Shown here one piece after another: positions 27,363 through 38,472 of a stretch of DNA of 64,000 nucleotides. The translations under genes were made by a program, and so were the position numbers. Under the pieces are notes generated by a model that worked only from the letters and a program-made list of their open reading frames with translations, did not search any database and was not told the origin of the DNA. This DNA comes from an uncultured Erythrobacter sp. (GTDB lineage Bacteria > Pseudomonadota > Alphaproteobacteria > Sphingomonadales > Sphingomonadaceae): contig CAJXJR010000006.1 in the NCBI GenBank assembly GCA_913055155.1, forward strand, positions 62,001-126,000. The letters are read 5' to 3'. Each line of letters opens with the position of its first letter. The stretch's first letter is position 1.

Positions 27363-28323
27363 CGGCCAGCCTCCCCGCGCGCCGCAGCGCGTCCTCCACG
27401 ATCATCTCGCACAGCTGCGGATACTCGATGCCGCAATAGCGCGCCTGCTCGGGCACCAGGCTTAGCGGCGTCATGCCCGGCTGGGTGTTGGTCTCCAGCA
27501 GGAACAGCCCGGCCTCGCCGCGCTCGTCATCCCAGCGATAGTCGGAACGCGAAACGCCCCGACAGCCCAGCCGACGATGCGCCTGCATGGCATATTCCAG
27601 GCACAAACGCTCGATCTCGGGCGGCAACTGCGCCGGGAAGATATGCTGCGTGCGGCCTTCGGTGTACTTGTTCTCGTAGTCGTAGAACCCGCTTTCAACG
27701 ATCAGCTCGGTCACGCCCAGCGCACGCGGGCCATCGGACGTGTCGATCACCGCCGTGGTCAGCTCACGGCCACGGATGAACGGCTCTGCCAGCAACGTAT
27801 CGAAATCCTGCCATGGCCCCTTGGCCTCGCGGCTGATGCGGTTGCCGCAATTGCTGTCGCCGGTGACGATCGCAACGCCCACGGACGAGCCTTCGTTGAC
27901 GGGTTTCAGCACATAGGGCCGCGCAATCGGATCGCCTTCGTACAACTCTTCGGACGCCACCACGCGCCCGCCGGGCATGGGTATGCCGTGCGGCACCAGC
28001 GCGTGCTTCGTCAGTTCCTTGTCGATGGCGATTACCGAAGTCGCCAGCCCGGCGTGGGTGTAGGGAATCCCCATCAGGTCGAGCATGCCCTGCACCGTGC
28101 CGTCTTCGCCCGGCGCGCCGTGCAGCGCGTTGAACACCACGTCGGGCGCGGCGGCGGCGATCTTTGCCGCCACGTCGCGATCCATGTCCAGCCGGGTGAC
28201 GCGGTAGCCCAGGCTTTCCAGCGCGTCGGCGACGCCCTTGCCGGACATGAGCGAGACCTCGCGCTCATTCGCCCAGCCGCCCATCAGGACGAGGATGTGC
28301 AGGTCTTTCGGCAGGCTCGTCAT
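27355..28323 (-). CDS. ddl: D-alanine--D-alanine ligase
   Basis: ATP-grasp ligase making the D-Ala-D-Ala dipeptide for peptidoglycan precursors in the cytoplasm. The 322-residue product starts with LVLMGGWANEREVSLMSG and has NALHGAPGEDGTVQGMLDLMGIPYTHAG, the ATP-binding VLKPVNEGSSVGV, and the metal-binding LLETNTQPGMTPLSL. Length is normal for DdlB. It sits 4 bases after murB and overlaps ftsQ, as in the DdlB position of most dcw clusters. Confidence 0.96.
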   Translation of the reverse strand: MTSLPKDLHILVLMGGWANEREVSLMSGKGVADALESLGYRVTRLDMDRDVAAKIAAAAPDVVFNALHGAPGEDGTVQGMLDLMGIPYTHAGLATSVIAIDKELTKHALVPHGIPMPGGRVVASEELYEGDPIARPYVLKPVNEGSSVGVAIVTGDSNCGNRISREAKGPWQDFDTLLAEPFIRGRELTTAVIDTSDGPRALGVTELIVESGFYDYENKYTEGRTQHIFPAQLPPEIERLCLEYAMQAHRRLGCRGVSRSDYRWDDERGEAGLFLLETNTQPGMTPLSLVPEQARYCGIEYPQLCEMIVEDALRRAGRLADG

Positions 28324-28327
28324 GGTC

Positions 28328-29260
28328 TCAGGGCCGTCCCACTCGCTTGATTTCCCATTCCAGCGTCACGCCGGACTTCTCGGCCACGCGGCGGCGCACC
28401 TCCTCGCCCAGCCCCTCGATATCCGAACTCGTCGCTTCGCCGGTGTTGATGAGGAAATTGGTGTGCTTCTCGCTCACTTGCGCGCCGCCCATCGTCAGGC
28501 CGCGACAGCCGGCCTCGTCCACCAGCTGCCACGCCTTGCCGCCTTCGGGGTTCTTGAATGTCGACCCGCCGGTTTTGCTCCGCAGCGGCTGCGATTGCTC
28601 GCGTTCGGCGGCGATCCGGTCCATTTCCGCGCCGATTGCCGCGGGATCGCCCGGCTCCCCCTTGAACCGTGCGGCCACCACGATGGCGCCATCGGGCAGG
28701 CGCGAATGGCGATAGGTGTAGCCAAGGTCCTCCACCGGGATGGTGACCAGTTCGCCGCCCGGCAGCACAACGTCGCAATCGACCAGGATATCGGCCACTT
28801 CGCGCCCGTAAGCACCGCCGTTCATGCAGACAAAACCGCCCACGGTTCCGGGGATGCCGCGCAGGAATTCCATCCCCGCGATCCCCGCATCGCGCGCGGT
28901 GCTGGCCACCAGGATGCCCGGCGCGCCGCCGCCGCATTCCAGCACGTTATCGCGCTTCACCTCGACACTGGCAAAGGGCTTGCCCAGCCGCACCACCACG
29001 CCGGGCACGCCGCCATCGCGGATGATGAGGTTGGACCCAAGGCCCAGCGCCATCACCGGGGTACCGGGATCGAGCCGCGAGATGAAGTTCACCAGATCGT
29101 CGATATCGGCAGGCTCGAACAGCCAGTCGGCCTTGCCGCCGCTCTTGAACCAGACCAGCTTGGCCAGCGGGGCACCGGGCTTCAGCGTGCCGCGCACGTC
29201 CGAAGGTACGCTGGCGCCAACGGGAGCCGGGGATTCGTCGGGCTGCATCCACACGCTCAT
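28328..29260 (-). CDS. murB: UDP-N-acetylmuramate dehydrogenase (UDP-N-acetylenolpyruvoylglucosamine reductase)
   Basis: FAD enzyme that reduces the enolpyruvyl group to give UDP-MurNAc. The 310-residue product shows [11 protein letters not shown], the FAD site [23 protein letters not shown], the proton-donor serine in [13 protein letters not shown], and the catalytic glutamate in the C-terminal region ([11 protein letters not shown]). It overlaps the murC stop by 4 bases (ATGA). Confidence 0.96.
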   Translation of the reverse strand: MSVWMQPDESPAPVGASVPSDVRGTLKPGAPLAKLVWFKSGGKADWLFEPADIDDLVNFISRLDPGTPVMALGLGSNLIIRDGGVPGVVVRLGKPFASVEVKRDNVLECGGGAPGILVASTARDAGIAGMEFLRGIPGTVGGFVCMNGGAYGREVADILVDCDVVLPGGELVTIPVEDLGYTYRHSRLPDGAIVVAARFKGEPGDPAAIGAEMDRIAAEREQSQPLRSKTGGSTFKNPEGGKAWQLVDEAGCRGLTMGGAQVSEKHTNFLINTGEATSSDIEGLGEEVRRRVAEKSGVTLEWEIKRVGRP

Positions 29261-30678
29261 GCCGCTGCCCCTTCGCGCTGCTGCGCCACGGCATCAGCAA
29301 GGCCCGCTGCCCATCTGGTTATATCGCCGGCGCCCAGGCACACGACCATGTCACCCGGCTGGAGGTCTGCGGCCAGCTGTCGGGCAAGGTCGTCCGCACC
29401 CTCCACCGTCACCGCGTGGCGATGGCCGCGCGCCTTCAGTCCTTCGACCAGCGCGTGCTCGTCCACGCCTTCGATGGGGTCCTCCCCCGCAGCATAGACG
29501 GGCGCGGCATAGACCATGTCGGCGTCGCCGAAGGCACCCTGGAAATCCTCCAGCAAGTCGCGCAGGCGGGTGAAGCGATGCGGCTGCACCACCGCCAGCA
29601 CGCGGCCCGAAGCGGCATCGCGCGCTGCCGACAGCACCGCGCGGATTTCCACCGGGTGGTGGGCATAATCGTCGATCACGCGGATGTCGGGGGCAATCGT
29701 ACCGACATGGCTGAACCGCCGCCGCACACCGCCGAACCGGGCAAAGCCTTCGCGGATCGCTTCTGCAGAGCAGCCCATTTCCAATGCCACGGCAATCGCC
29801 GCGCAGGCATTCTGCACATTGTGGCGCCCCGGCATCGGAAGTTCGATATCGGCAATCCACGTCTCGCTGCCGTCGCGGTCGGTCTGCACCGCGTCGAACC
29901 GCGTGACGCCGCCTTCGGGCCGCACGTTCTCGGCGCGCACGTCGGCATGGGGGGAAAAGCCATAGGTAATCACCCGCCGGTCGCGCACCTTGGCGATCAC
30001 GTTGCGCACCTCGTCATGGTCAAGGCACAGCACCGCCGCGCCGTAGAAGGGCACGTTCTCGATGAATTCGAGGAAGGCGTCCTTCACCGCCTCGAAACTG
30101 CCGTAGTGGTCAAGGTGCTCGGGATCGATGTTGGTGACCACCGCAATGGTGCCGTCCAGCCGCAGGAAGCTGCCGTCGCTCTCGTCGGCCTCCACCACCA
30201 TCCACTCGCTGTCACCCAGCCGCGCGTTCGAACCATAGCTTTCGATGATGCCGCCGTTGATGACCGTGGGATCGACGCCGCCTGCATCCAGCAGCACGGC
30301 CACCATGCTGGTGGTGGTCGTCTTGCCGTGCGTACCGGCAACCGCGACGGTGCTTTTCAGCCGCATCAGCTCGGCCAGCATCTCCGCCCGGCGCACCACG
30401 GGGATACGTGCTTCAAGCGCGGCCGCGACTTCAGGGTTGGTGCGCTTGACCGCGGTTGAGGTCACCACGACAGCAGCGTTACCAAGGTTGGCGGCATCAT
30501 GACCGATGGCAACGGGGATACCGCGTTCGCGCAGCCGCAGCACGCTGGCGCTTTCGGCAAGGTCGCTGCCCTGCACGCTGTAGCCGAGATTGGCCATCAC
30601 CTCGGCAATGCCCGACATGCCTATGCCGCCAATGCCAACGAAATGGATCGTCCCGATATCGGTGGGCACGCCCTTCAT
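29257..30678 (-). CDS. murC: UDP-N-acetylmuramate--L-alanine ligase
   Basis: First Mur ligase: adds L-Ala to UDP-MurNAc with ATP. The 473-residue product has [16 protein letters not shown] near the N-terminus, the Mur ligase P-loop [11 protein letters not shown], and the conserved C-terminal [12 protein letters not shown], which is diagnostic for MurC. The ATG at 30678 is chosen because it overlaps the murG stop by 4 bases; a much longer frame upstream lies inside murG. Confidence 0.97.
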   Translation of the reverse strand: MKGVPTDIGTIHFVGIGGIGMSGIAEVMANLGYSVQGSDLAESASVLRLRERGIPVAIGHDAANLGNAAVVVTSTAVKRTNPEVAAALEARIPVVRRAEMLAELMRLKSTVAVAGTHGKTTTTSMVAVLLDAGGVDPTVINGGIIESYGSNARLGDSEWMVVEADESDGSFLRLDGTIAVVTNIDPEHLDHYGSFEAVKDAFLEFIENVPFYGAAVLCLDHDEVRNVIAKVRDRRVITYGFSPHADVRAENVRPEGGVTRFDAVQTDRDGSETWIADIELPMPGRHNVQNACAAIAVALEMGCSAEAIREGFARFGGVRRRFSHVGTIAPDIRVIDDYAHHPVEIRAVLSAARDAASGRVLAVVQPHRFTRLRDLLEDFQGAFGDADMVYAAPVYAAGEDPIEGVDEHALVEGLKARGHRHAVTVEGADDLARQLAADLQPGDMVVCLGAGDITRWAAGLADAVAQQREGAAA

Positions 30679-31871
30679 TCGGCACGCTCCCGGCTGGCGC
30701 CATTGGCAGCCGTTTCCTGCGTGGCACCGCGCGCGGCGTTTTCGCCTACGCGGATCACGTCCATCATGTCTGCCCCGCCGAACCCTTCGATCAGGTCGGC
30801 AAGGTCGCTGGCGGCCTTGGGCCTGCCGCAGTTCCACGCGGCATGCGCGGCATTGGCCAGCGTTTCCGGGCGCTGCGCCATGGCGTTGATCTGCTTGGCC
30901 AGTTCCTTGGCGGTGAAGGCATGCTGGCGGATCGAACGCGCGCCGCCGGCTTTCACCACCTCGCGCACGTTGGCGGCCTGGTGATCGTCGGTGGCGATGG
31001 GCAGCGGCACCAGGATCGCAGGGCGCCCCACGGCCGTCAGTTCGGCAATGGTGGAGGCACCCGCGCGCCCGATGAACAGGTGCGCATCGGCCAGCGTTGC
31101 GGCCATGTCCTCGAAATAGGTGGCCAGTTCCGCCGGGATATCGTGGTTGGCATAGCGCGCGCGCACCGCATCCAGGTCTTCCGGGCGACACTGCTGCGTC
31201 ACCTGCAAGCGACTGCGCAAGGCAGGTGCGAGCATCGAAAGGCCATCAGGCACGATCTCCGAAAGCACGCGGGCACCCTGGCTGCCGCCGGTCACCAGAA
31301 CGCGGAACAGGCCATCTTCGGTAAAGGCAGGAAACGGCTCGTCCCGCAGCGACAGCACGCCGGGGCGCACCGGATTGCCAACCAGCACGGTCTTGCCTTC
31401 ATGCTTGGGCTTCAGCCGGTCGACATCGGGATAGGACAGCGCGATCGCATCCACCCGTCCGGCCATCAACCGGTTGACGCGGCCCAGCACGGCGTTCTGT
31501 TCATGGATGACGGTGGGGATGTCCATCGCCTGCGCGCCCAGCAGCGCGGGCAGCGCGGGATAGCCGCCAAAGCCGATCACGGCGCTGGGCTGGAACGTCT
31601 CGTACAGGCGCTGCGCCATCGCGCGCCCTTTCAGCACGGCGGAGATACCGGCGGGCCATTTCAGCGGGTTCTTGCCAAAGCGGCCTGCGGGCAGCACGTG
31701 GGCGGTGAGGAAATCGGGCTTGCCGGGTATGGCCGCTCCACGCTCGTCGGTAATCAGCGCAACGTGGTGGCCGCGCCGTTCCAGTTCATGCGCCAGCGCG
31801 AAGGCGGGCGTCAGGTGCCCGCCGGTGCCGCCTGCGGCCAGCACGAAATGGCGTGACGATGCCGGGGTCAT
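30675..31871 (-). CDS. murG: Undecaprenyl-PP-MurNAc-pentapeptide-UDP-GlcNAc GlcNAc transferase
   Basis: Peripheral inner-membrane glycosyltransferase (GT28) that converts lipid I to lipid II. The 398-residue product begins [19 protein letters not shown] (the membrane/UDP loop) and contains [33 protein letters not shown] and the sugar-nucleotide site [23 protein letters not shown]. It is about 40 residues longer than the E. coli enzyme at the C-terminal end. Start and stop overlap ftsW and murC by 4 bases each. Confidence 0.97.
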   Translation of the reverse strand: MTPASSRHFVLAAGGTGGHLTPAFALAHELERRGHHVALITDERGAAIPGKPDFLTAHVLPAGRFGKNPLKWPAGISAVLKGRAMAQRLYETFQPSAVIGFGGYPALPALLGAQAMDIPTVIHEQNAVLGRVNRLMAGRVDAIALSYPDVDRLKPKHEGKTVLVGNPVRPGVLSLRDEPFPAFTEDGLFRVLVTGGSQGARVLSEIVPDGLSMLAPALRSRLQVTQQCRPEDLDAVRARYANHDIPAELATYFEDMAATLADAHLFIGRAGASTIAELTAVGRPAILVPLPIATDDHQAANVREVVKAGGARSIRQHAFTAKELAKQINAMAQRPETLANAAHAAWNCGRPKAASDLADLIEGFGGADMMDVIRVGENAARGATQETAANGASRERAE

Positions 31872-33094
31872 TGGTCCTCCTCCTTCTCCAGCGCGTCCCT
31901 CAGGTCAAAGGGCTCGGGCGCGAGATAAGGATTGCGCCGCGTCACCGCCAGCAGCAGCCCCATGGTGAAACACTGCGCGATTGTCGAGGACCCGCCATAG
32001 CTGACCAGCGGCAAGGTCATGCCCTTGCTGGGGAAAAGCTGCAGGTTCACCAGGATATTGATGAAGGCCTGGCCGCCGAACAGCGCGATCAGCCCGCTGG
32101 CAGCCAGGATGATGAACAGCCGGTCCTCGTCCACCAGCCGGATCAGCACACGCAGCACGATGGCAAGGTACAGCAGCACCACGATGGCGCAGACGATCAG
32201 GCCCAGTTCCTCGCCGATGACGGAGAAGATATAGTCGGTGTGCGCTTCGGGCAGGCGCATCTTGTTCTGCCCCAGCCAGAACCCGCTGCCGGTCCACCCG
32301 CCGCCCGTCAGCGTGCGATTGGCCAAGTCGACATGGTCGTAGGCGGATGGCCCGCCAAAGAAGGAATCGATGCGCTGCCGCGCGTTGTCGTAGAAGAGAT
32401 AGGCCGCCAGCATCCCGGCCACCCCTGCACCCACCAGCATGCCGATGCGTTGCAGCGGCAGGCCCGCCAGCATCACCATCACCAGCCAGCAGCCGATGAA
32501 CAGGATCGCCGCGCCAAGGTTGGGTTGCGCCATCAGCAGCACGGTTATGACGCCCACCAGCGCGCCGGAAATGAGGATAACCGGCAGCTTCGGGTCGCGC
32601 AGCTTCCATGACAGGATCCAGGCCACGGTGATAGCGAAGGCGGGCTTCAGGAACTCGCTGGGTTGCACGCCCAGGCCAAAGCGGATCCAGCGCTTCGCAC
32701 CGTTCACCTCGTAGCCCACGAACGGCACCAGCAGCAACAGCACCAGCATGGCGCCGGCCAGCAGGATCGATCCGCGTCGCATCAGCTCGCGCGGCAGCAT
32801 GGATGTTGCCAGCAGCACCAGCAGGCCCAGCACCTGCCAGCGCACATGGGCCCAGAAAAAATACAGGTCCGGCAGGGCGACGTCGGCAGTCGACAGGCGA
32901 TTGGCGCTGGCGGGAGATGCCGCCGCCACCGCCAGCGTGCCGACCGCCATCAGCAGCAGGACAAGGCCCAGCAGCCAGCGGTCGATCTCGCGCCACCAGA
33001 TGCGCAGCTCGCGCTTGCGATCCTGCGGCAGCTGTGGGCGGCGCCTTTCACGCTCGCCCCCCGCGCGGGGAATATAGATGGGCTGCGTGCTCAT
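31868..33094 (-). CDS. ftsW: Lipid II flippase/glycosyltransferase FtsW (SEDS family)
   Basis: Division-specific SEDS peptidoglycan polymerase acting with FtsI. The 408-residue product has about ten membrane helices and the SEDS signatures VNGAKRWIRFG, QPSEFLKPAFAI, AHTDYIFSVIGEELG and the C-terminal TLPLVSYGGSS. The short cytoplasmic N-terminus is basic and proline-rich. I chose the ATG at 33094 ([12 protein letters not shown]), which overlaps the murD stop; an upstream start would add nine residues. Confidence 0.96.
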   Translation of the reverse strand: MSTQPIYIPRAGGERERRRPQLPQDRKRELRIWWREIDRWLLGLVLLLMAVGTLAVAAASPASANRLSTADVALPDLYFFWAHVRWQVLGLLVLLATSMLPRELMRRGSILLAGAMLVLLLLVPFVGYEVNGAKRWIRFGLGVQPSEFLKPAFAITVAWILSWKLRDPKLPVILISGALVGVITVLLMAQPNLGAAILFIGCWLVMVMLAGLPLQRIGMLVGAGVAGMLAAYLFYDNARQRIDSFFGGPSAYDHVDLANRTLTGGGWTGSGFWLGQNKMRLPEAHTDYIFSVIGEELGLIVCAIVVLLYLAIVLRVLIRLVDEDRLFIILAASGLIALFGGQAFINILVNLQLFPSKGMTLPLVSYGGSSTIAQCFTMGLLLAVTRRNPYLAPEPFDLRDALEKEEDQ

Positions 33095-34464
33095 GCGGCA
33101 GACCTCGAATCGAACCCGCATTCATTGGGCTTGGCGTGACAGCCGACGCTGGCAGACAGCTCGCGAAAGGTATCGCCGCGCACTTCGTAGTCGCGAAACT
33201 GGTCGAAACTGGCGCAAGCCGGGCTGAACAGGATCACGTCGCCTGCCCCGGCATTGGCGACCGCACGCACCACGGCCTCTGCCAGCAGTTCGCAGCGCTC
33301 CACCGGCATGTGCGGTTCCAGCAGGTCTGCGAACATCGGCCCGGCTTCCCCGATGGTATAGGCGCACGCGACATTGGCGAAATGCGGGGCGCAGTCGTTG
33401 AGGTTGTCTTCCTTGGCCAGCCCGCCGCAAATCCAGTGAATTCGCGGTTTGCCCTCAAGGGGAGGATAGGCCGCCAGCGCGGGCGCGGTGGAGGCAGGAT
33501 TGGTGGCCTTGGAGTCGTTTACGAACAGCACGCCGTCGCACTCGCCCAGCCGCTCCATCCGGTGGGACAGGCCGCCAAAGCTGGCGAGGCCGGCCAGCAC
33601 CTGGTCGCGCGACAGGCCCATGCGCTGGGCCAGGGCAGCGGCAATGGCGGCATTCTGCAGGTTGTGCGGGCCTTGCAGGCTGGGCCAGTCCTTCTGGAAA
33701 GGCTCCCACGCCCAGGTATCGACACATACCGCCAGGCCTTCGGGCCGGCGCCCGGCCTCTGCCTGCTGGATCGCGCTGGTGGGCGCATCGGCGCAGCCAA
33801 ACACGGCGAATTGCCCCGCGCCCTGCATGGCGAACAGCCGGCCCTTGGCGAAGGCATAGGCGGCAAAATCGTCGTAGCGGTCGAGATGGTCGGGCGTGAT
33901 GTTGATCAGGGCCGCCGCCTCGCAAGCCAGCGAGCGGGTGAGATCGAGCTGGTAGCTCGACAGTTCGAACACGTAGACCCCGGACACATCGTCCTTGGCG
34001 GCCAGCGGATCGCGGCCCAGCACCGGCAGGCCGATATTGCCTCCCATCAGCGCGGGCACGCCGGCCTGTTCCAGCAGGTGGTACACCAGCGCGGTGGTCG
34101 TGCTCTTGCCGTTGGTGCCGGTAATGCCGACCACGCGGTGCGGTGGCAGTTCGGCGCGGGCCAGCGCGAACAGTTCGATGTCGCCGATGATCGGCACACC
34201 GGCCGCGCGCGCCCGCTCGGCAATCGGATGCGTGTTGAGCGGCACGCCGGGCGAGACCACGATCCCGTCGAAGCCGACGAGGTCGATCTCCAGCGGGTCG
34301 GCAATCGTACAGCGGCCGGCCAGTTCGGCGCGCGGTTCCTCGCGCCGGTCCCACGCAGTTACCCGCGCCCCGCTGGCGAGCAAGGTCTCCACCGTGGCCA
34401 TTCCCGACCGGGCGAGCCCGAGCACGCAATAGTTCTTGCCGGAAAAGACCTTGGCCGTGATCAC
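33091..34464 (-). CDS. murD: UDP-N-acetylmuramoylalanine--D-glutamate ligase
   Basis: Second Mur ligase: adds D-Glu to UDP-MurNAc-L-Ala. The 457-residue product has the N-terminal nucleotide fold [12 protein letters not shown]-loop [34 protein letters not shown] (the MurD-type C-terminal lysine/serine motif) and [20 protein letters not shown] near the end. The start is GTG, overlapping the mraY stop (GTGA). Confidence 0.97.
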   Translation of the reverse strand: MITAKVFSGKNYCVLGLARSGMATVETLLASGARVTAWDRREEPRAELAGRCTIADPLEIDLVGFDGIVVSPGVPLNTHPIAERARAAGVPIIGDIELFALARAELPPHRVVGITGTNGKSTTTALVYHLLEQAGVPALMGGNIGLPVLGRDPLAAKDDVSGVYVFELSSYQLDLTRSLACEAAALINITPDHLDRYDDFAAYAFAKGRLFAMQGAGQFAVFGCADAPTSAIQQAEAGRRPEGLAVCVDTWAWEPFQKDWPSLQGPHNLQNAAIAAALAQRMGLSRDQVLAGLASFGGLSHRMERLGECDGVLFVNDSKATNPASTAPALAAYPPLEGKPRIHWICGGLAKEDNLNDCAPHFANVACAYTIGEAGPMFADLLEPHMPVERCELLAEAVVRAVANAGAGDVILFSPACASFDQFRDYEVRGDTFRELSASVGCHAKPNECGFDSRSAA

Positions 34465-35534
34465 CGCAGCTTCAACGTGGCCAGCCCGATCACGGCGAGC
34501 ACGATGGCAATAATCCAGAAACGGATCACGACCTTGCTCTCGCTCCAGCCGAGCTGTTCGAAATGGTGGTGGATAGGAGCCATGCGGAACACCCGCCGGC
34601 CGGTGCGCTTGAACCAGAAGACCTGCACGATCACGCTCACCGCTTCGAGCACGAACAGCCCGCCGATGATGGCGAGCACGATTTCGTGGTGGCTGGCAAC
34701 GGCAATCGCGCCCAGTGCGCCGCCCAGAGCCAGCGATCCGGTATCGCCCATGAACACGGCCGCCGGCGGGGCGTTATACCACAGGAAGGCAAGGCCCGCG
34801 CCCATGATGGCAGTGCACATGATCGCCATTTCCCCGGCGGACAGCACGTGCGGGATGCCCAGGTATTCGGAAAAGTCGGCGCGCCCGACGAGGTAGCAGA
34901 TCAGGGCAAAGGCGCCCGCTGCGATCACCACCGGCATGGTGGCCAGGCCGTCCAGCCCGTCTGTCAGGTTTACAGCATTGCCCGCCCCCACGATCACCGT
35001 CGCGGCGAAGGGATAGAAGAGCCAGCCCAGTTCCAGCCCGGTACCGGACAGGAACGGCAGGTACAGCGCGGTGGAGCCGACTTCCTGCACGATGATCCAG
35101 GTAGCGATTCCCGCTACGACGAATTCGGCCAGCAGGCGCACCTTGCCCGATACGCCCTTGTGGCTGGCCTTGGTCACCTTGTCGTAATCGTCGAGGAATC
35201 CGATCAGGCCGAAACCCAGCGTGACCGCAAGGCAGGCCCACAGGAACGGGTTGGTCAGGTCCATCCACAGCAGCATCGACACCGACAACGCAGTCAGGAT
35301 CATCAGCCCGCCCATGGTGGGGGTGCCGACCTTCTTCTGGTGCGATTCCGGCCCGTCGGCGCGGATCGGCTGGCCCTTGCCCTGCCGCACGCGCAGCATG
35401 TTGATGAACTTCGGCCCGATGATCAGGCCGATGAACAGGGCCGTCATCATGGCCGCACCGGCCCGGAAGGTCTGATAGCGGACGAGGTTGAAGAGCCCCT
35501 CGAACTCCAGCATTTCGGCGAGAAAATAGAACAT
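34461..35534 (-). CDS. mraY: Phospho-N-acetylmuramoyl-pentapeptide transferase
   Basis: Integral membrane enzyme that moves phospho-MurNAc-pentapeptide to undecaprenyl phosphate, forming lipid I. The 357-residue product has about ten helices and the catalytic aspartates in [11 protein letters not shown] and [10 protein letters not shown]. The nucleotide-binding [11 protein letters not shown] lies in the last cytoplasmic loop. The ATG at 35534 is 11 bases from the murF stop; upstream extension would run into murF. Confidence 0.97.
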   Translation of the reverse strand: MFYFLAEMLEFEGLFNLVRYQTFRAGAAMMTALFIGLIIGPKFINMLRVRQGKGQPIRADGPESHQKKVGTPTMGGLMILTALSVSMLLWMDLTNPFLWACLAVTLGFGLIGFLDDYDKVTKASHKGVSGKVRLLAEFVVAGIATWIIVQEVGSTALYLPFLSGTGLELGWLFYPFAATVIVGAGNAVNLTDGLDGLATMPVVIAAGAFALICYLVGRADFSEYLGIPHVLSAGEMAIMCTAIMGAGLAFLWYNAPPAAVFMGDTGSLALGGALGAIAVASHHEIVLAIIGGLFVLEAVSVIVQVFWFKRTGRRVFRMAPIHHHFEQLGWSESKVVIRFWIIAIVLAVIGLATLKLR

Positions 35535-35545
35535 CGGTGCGCGCG

Positions 35546-37003
35546 TCAGCCTTCCCTGGCTGTGAAATGGTCCACGACGCGGGCAAGCCCTACCGAGTTG
35601 GAGCCCTTCACCAGGACGGCGTCGCCACCGGCCAGGCCGAATTCCTGCAAGGCGGCGATCGCCTCGCCCGCGTTTTCGCAATGCGCCCAGCCGATGGGCT
35701 TGCCAAGCGCGTTACAGGCCTCTTTCCCCATTTCCCGTGCCAGGGCCCGCATCTCGTCGCCCACCAGCACCGCATAGTCGATATTGGCGGCGGAAATGGG
35801 TTCGGCCAGCTGGGCGTGGAAGGCGGGAGCGAAGTCGCCCAGTTCCTTCATGCTGCCCAGCACCGCGATCCGCCGAGTGGCGGGCGTCTGCCCCAGCTGC
35901 GCCAGCGTGGCGCGCATCGATGCGGGGTTGGAGTTGTAGCTTTCGTCGATCAGCAGCGCGTGGCCACCGGGCACCTTGGCGCGCAGGCGTGCGCCGCGCC
36001 CCTTCAGCCCGCCCATCTCGGCCAACGCCAGGCCGGCTGCGCCCAGGTCTCCGCCTGCGGCGTGGACAGCGGCCATCACGCACAGCGCGTTGTCGATCCA
36101 GTGTTCGCCCGGCTCTGCCACGGTGAAGCACAGCCGCATGTCGCCAAAGGCTGCGGTTACCAGCGATCCGCCAGAACCATCGGGCACGGCATCGAGCAGG
36201 CGCAGGTCGGCATCGCCGCTGCGACCGAAGGCGATTATCCTTGCACCGCTTGCCGTGGCGGCATCGCGCAGCTGTTCGAACTGTTCGACATCGGCGGGAA
36301 TGACTGCGGTGCCGCCCGGCTGCAGGCCTTCGAAAATCTCGGCCTTGGCATCTGCAATCGCCTCCATGCTGCCCAGGTTCTCGATATGCGCGGGCGCGAT
36401 GGTGGTGATGACGGCGACGTGCGGACGCACCTGCGCGGTCAGGCCGGAAATCTCGCCAGCGTGGTTCATGCCCATCTCGAACACGCTGAAACGGCTGCGC
36501 GGCGGCATGCGCGACAGGGAAAGCGGAACGCCGACGTGGTTGTTGTAACTGCGCACGCTGCGATGCGCCGCACCGCGGCTGCTGCGTTCCAGCGCGGTAA
36601 AGATCGCCTCCTTCACCCCGGTCTTGCCGACAGAGCCGGTGACGCCGACGATCCGGGCCGCAGCGCGATCGCGCGCGGCGCGGGCCAGCGCCTCCAGCGC
36701 CACGGTCGTGTCTTCCACCAGCACGTGCGGATAGTCGACTTCGCGGTCCACCAGCGCGGCGGCCGCGCCATTGGCGAAGGCGGCGTCCAGGAAGCGGTGG
36801 CCGTCCATCGCTTCGCCCTTCAGCGCCACGAACAGGTCGCCCCCGCGCACGTCGCGGCTGTCCATTTCCACGCCGCTTACCTGGAATTCACCATAAGCGG
36901 TCCCGCCGGTAGCCTGTGCGATATCGGCAGAGGTCCACAGCGCGAGCCGCGCCGCATCGGCGGCGGCACGCGGCCAGCGCAGCTGGGCCAGCGCGGCGCT
37001 CAC
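35546..37003 (-). CDS. murF: UDP-N-acetylmuramoyl-tripeptide--D-alanyl-D-alanine ligase
   Basis: Final cytoplasmic Mur ligase: adds D-Ala-D-Ala to the tripeptide. The 485-residue product has the substrate domain ([20 protein letters not shown]), P-loop [13 protein letters not shown], and [15 protein letters not shown] near residue 350, typical of MurF. The start is a GTG at 37003 overlapping the murE stop (GTGA); an ATG ten codons upstream lies in murE. About 25 extra residues precede the usual [11 protein letters not shown] start of the domain. Confidence 0.96.
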   Translation of the reverse strand: MSAALAQLRWPRAAADAARLALWTSADIAQATGGTAYGEFQVSGVEMDSRDVRGGDLFVALKGEAMDGHRFLDAAFANGAAAALVDREVDYPHVLVEDTTVALEALARAARDRAAARIVGVTGSVGKTGVKEAIFTALERSSRGAAHRSVRSYNNHVGVPLSLSRMPPRSRFSVFEMGMNHAGEISGLTAQVRPHVAVITTIAPAHIENLGSMEAIADAKAEIFEGLQPGGTAVIPADVEQFEQLRDAATASGARIIAFGRSGDADLRLLDAVPDGSGGSLVTAAFGDMRLCFTVAEPGEHWIDNALCVMAAVHAAGGDLGAAGLALAEMGGLKGRGARLRAKVPGGHALLIDESYNSNPASMRATLAQLGQTPATRRIAVLGSMKELGDFAPAFHAQLAEPISAANIDYAVLVGDEMRALAREMGKEACNALGKPIGWAHCENAGEAIAALQEFGLAGGDAVLVKGSNSVGLARVVDHFTAREG

Positions 37004-38472
37004 CGGCCACCCCCGGCTGCTTCGGCTGCACATTCCCGGGCGACGGTTACGTCGTCGAAGGGCAATACCCGCATGTTTTCTCCCGATCCCACAATCTGAC
37101 CCTGTTCATGTCCCTTGCCGGCCAGCAGCACGATGTCGCCCTGTCCGGCCTCAGCAACGGCGGCGGCAATGGCTTCGCGCCGTCCGCCGATGTTGCGTGC
37201 GGCAGGACCTGCGCCCTGCATCACCTGTGCGCGGATAGAGGCAGCATCCTCGCCGCGCGGATTGTCGTCTGTCACGATCACCAGGTCGCTGCCTGCTGCC
37301 GCGGCTTCGCCCATGGGCGCGCGCTTGCCGGCATCGCGATCGCCGCCGGCGCCAAATACTGTGATGAGCCTGCCGTTCACGTGGGGGCGCAATGCCGCAA
37401 TTGCAGCGGCCAGCGCATCGGGCGTGTGGGCGTAATCCACATAAACCGGCGCCCCGTGCGCAGAAATCACCGCGCGTTCCAGTCGCCCGCGCACCGGCTG
37501 CAGCCGGGCAACGGCGTCGAACACCTTGTCTGCCGGGGTGCCGGTGGCCAGCGCGAGGCCGGCAGAGACCAGCGCATTGGCCACCTGGTAGGCGCCGATC
37601 AGCGGCAGGCGGATCGCGTGGGCGCGGCCCGCGTGGACGAATTTCAGTTCCTGCCCCAGCGGGCTGGGCTTGCGGGCAATCAGCTCGATGCCCTTGCCCT
37701 TCTCCCCCACGGTGAACAGCGTCAGGCCGCGTTCCTTCGCCACTGCGATCACCCGGTCCGACCAGGCATCGTCGGCCCACACCACCGCCGTGCCGCCATC
37801 GTCCACCACTTCGGTGAACAGGCGCATCTTGGCAGCGAAATAGTCCTCCATGTCCTTGTGGTAGTCGAGATGATCGCGGCTGAGATTGGTGAAGGCTCCG
37901 GCTTTCACCGGCAGGCCTTCGTTGCGATACTGCGACAGGCCGTGGCTGGAAGCTTCGTAGGCGACATGCGTCACGCCTTCGCGTGCGAGGCCGGTCATGT
38001 TCGACAGGAACGTGACGATATCGGGCGTGGTGAGCCCGGTGGAAACGCTCTCGTCGGGCGTGGTGACGCCCAGCGTGCCGATGCTGGCCGCACGTTCGCC
38101 GCACATGCGCCAGATCTGGCGAGTCATCTCCACGCAGGATGTCTTGCCGTTGGTGCCGGTCACCGCCACCACGGTTTCCGGCGTCGGGCGGAAATACAGC
38201 GAGGCGGCGCGGGCAAAGGCGCGGCGCGGCACGTCGTCGGCCAGGTGCAGCGCGCCTTGCACCCGGGCTTCGGGCCGCGCGACCACGGCCACGGCGCCAC
38301 TGGCGATGGCGGCGGGAATGAAGTCCTCGCCGTTCACCGCCGTGCCCTGGAACGCGCCGAAGACATTGCCCGGCGCCACCTTACGATGGTCGATGGCAAA
38401 GCCGGTGACACGGGTCTCGCCCGCTTCCCCGGCGTCGATGCCGAACCGGCTGGCAAGATCGGCAAGGCGCAT
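37000..38472 (-). CDS. murE: UDP-N-acetylmuramoyl-L-alanyl-D-glutamate--2,6-diaminopimelate ligase
   Basis: Third Mur ligase. The 490-residue product has P-loop VTGTNGKTSCVEM, YEASSHGLSQYR, and the amino-acid selecting motif TDDNPRGED, whose DNPR is the signature for meso-diaminopimelate rather than lysine; this fits a Gram-negative envelope. The C-terminus has AGKGHEQGQ. The start overlaps the ftsI stop by one base. Confidence 0.97.
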   Translation of the reverse strand: MRLADLASRFGIDAGEAGETRVTGFAIDHRKVAPGNVFGAFQGTAVNGEDFIPAAIASGAVAVVARPEARVQGALHLADDVPRRAFARAASLYFRPTPETVVAVTGTNGKTSCVEMTRQIWRMCGERAASIGTLGVTTPDESVSTGLTTPDIVTFLSNMTGLAREGVTHVAYEASSHGLSQYRNEGLPVKAGAFTNLSRDHLDYHKDMEDYFAAKMRLFTEVVDDGGTAVVWADDAWSDRVIAVAKERGLTLFTVGEKGKGIELIARKPSPLGQELKFVHAGRAHAIRLPLIGAYQVANALVSAGLALATGTPADKVFDAVARLQPVRGRLERAVISAHGAPVYVDYAHTPDALAAAIAALRPHVNGRLITVFGAGGDRDAGKRAPMGEAAAAGSDLVIVTDDNPRGEDAASIRAQVMQGAGPAARNIGGRREAIAAAVAEAGQGDIVLLAGKGHEQGQIVGSGENMRVLPFDDVTVARECAAEAAGGGR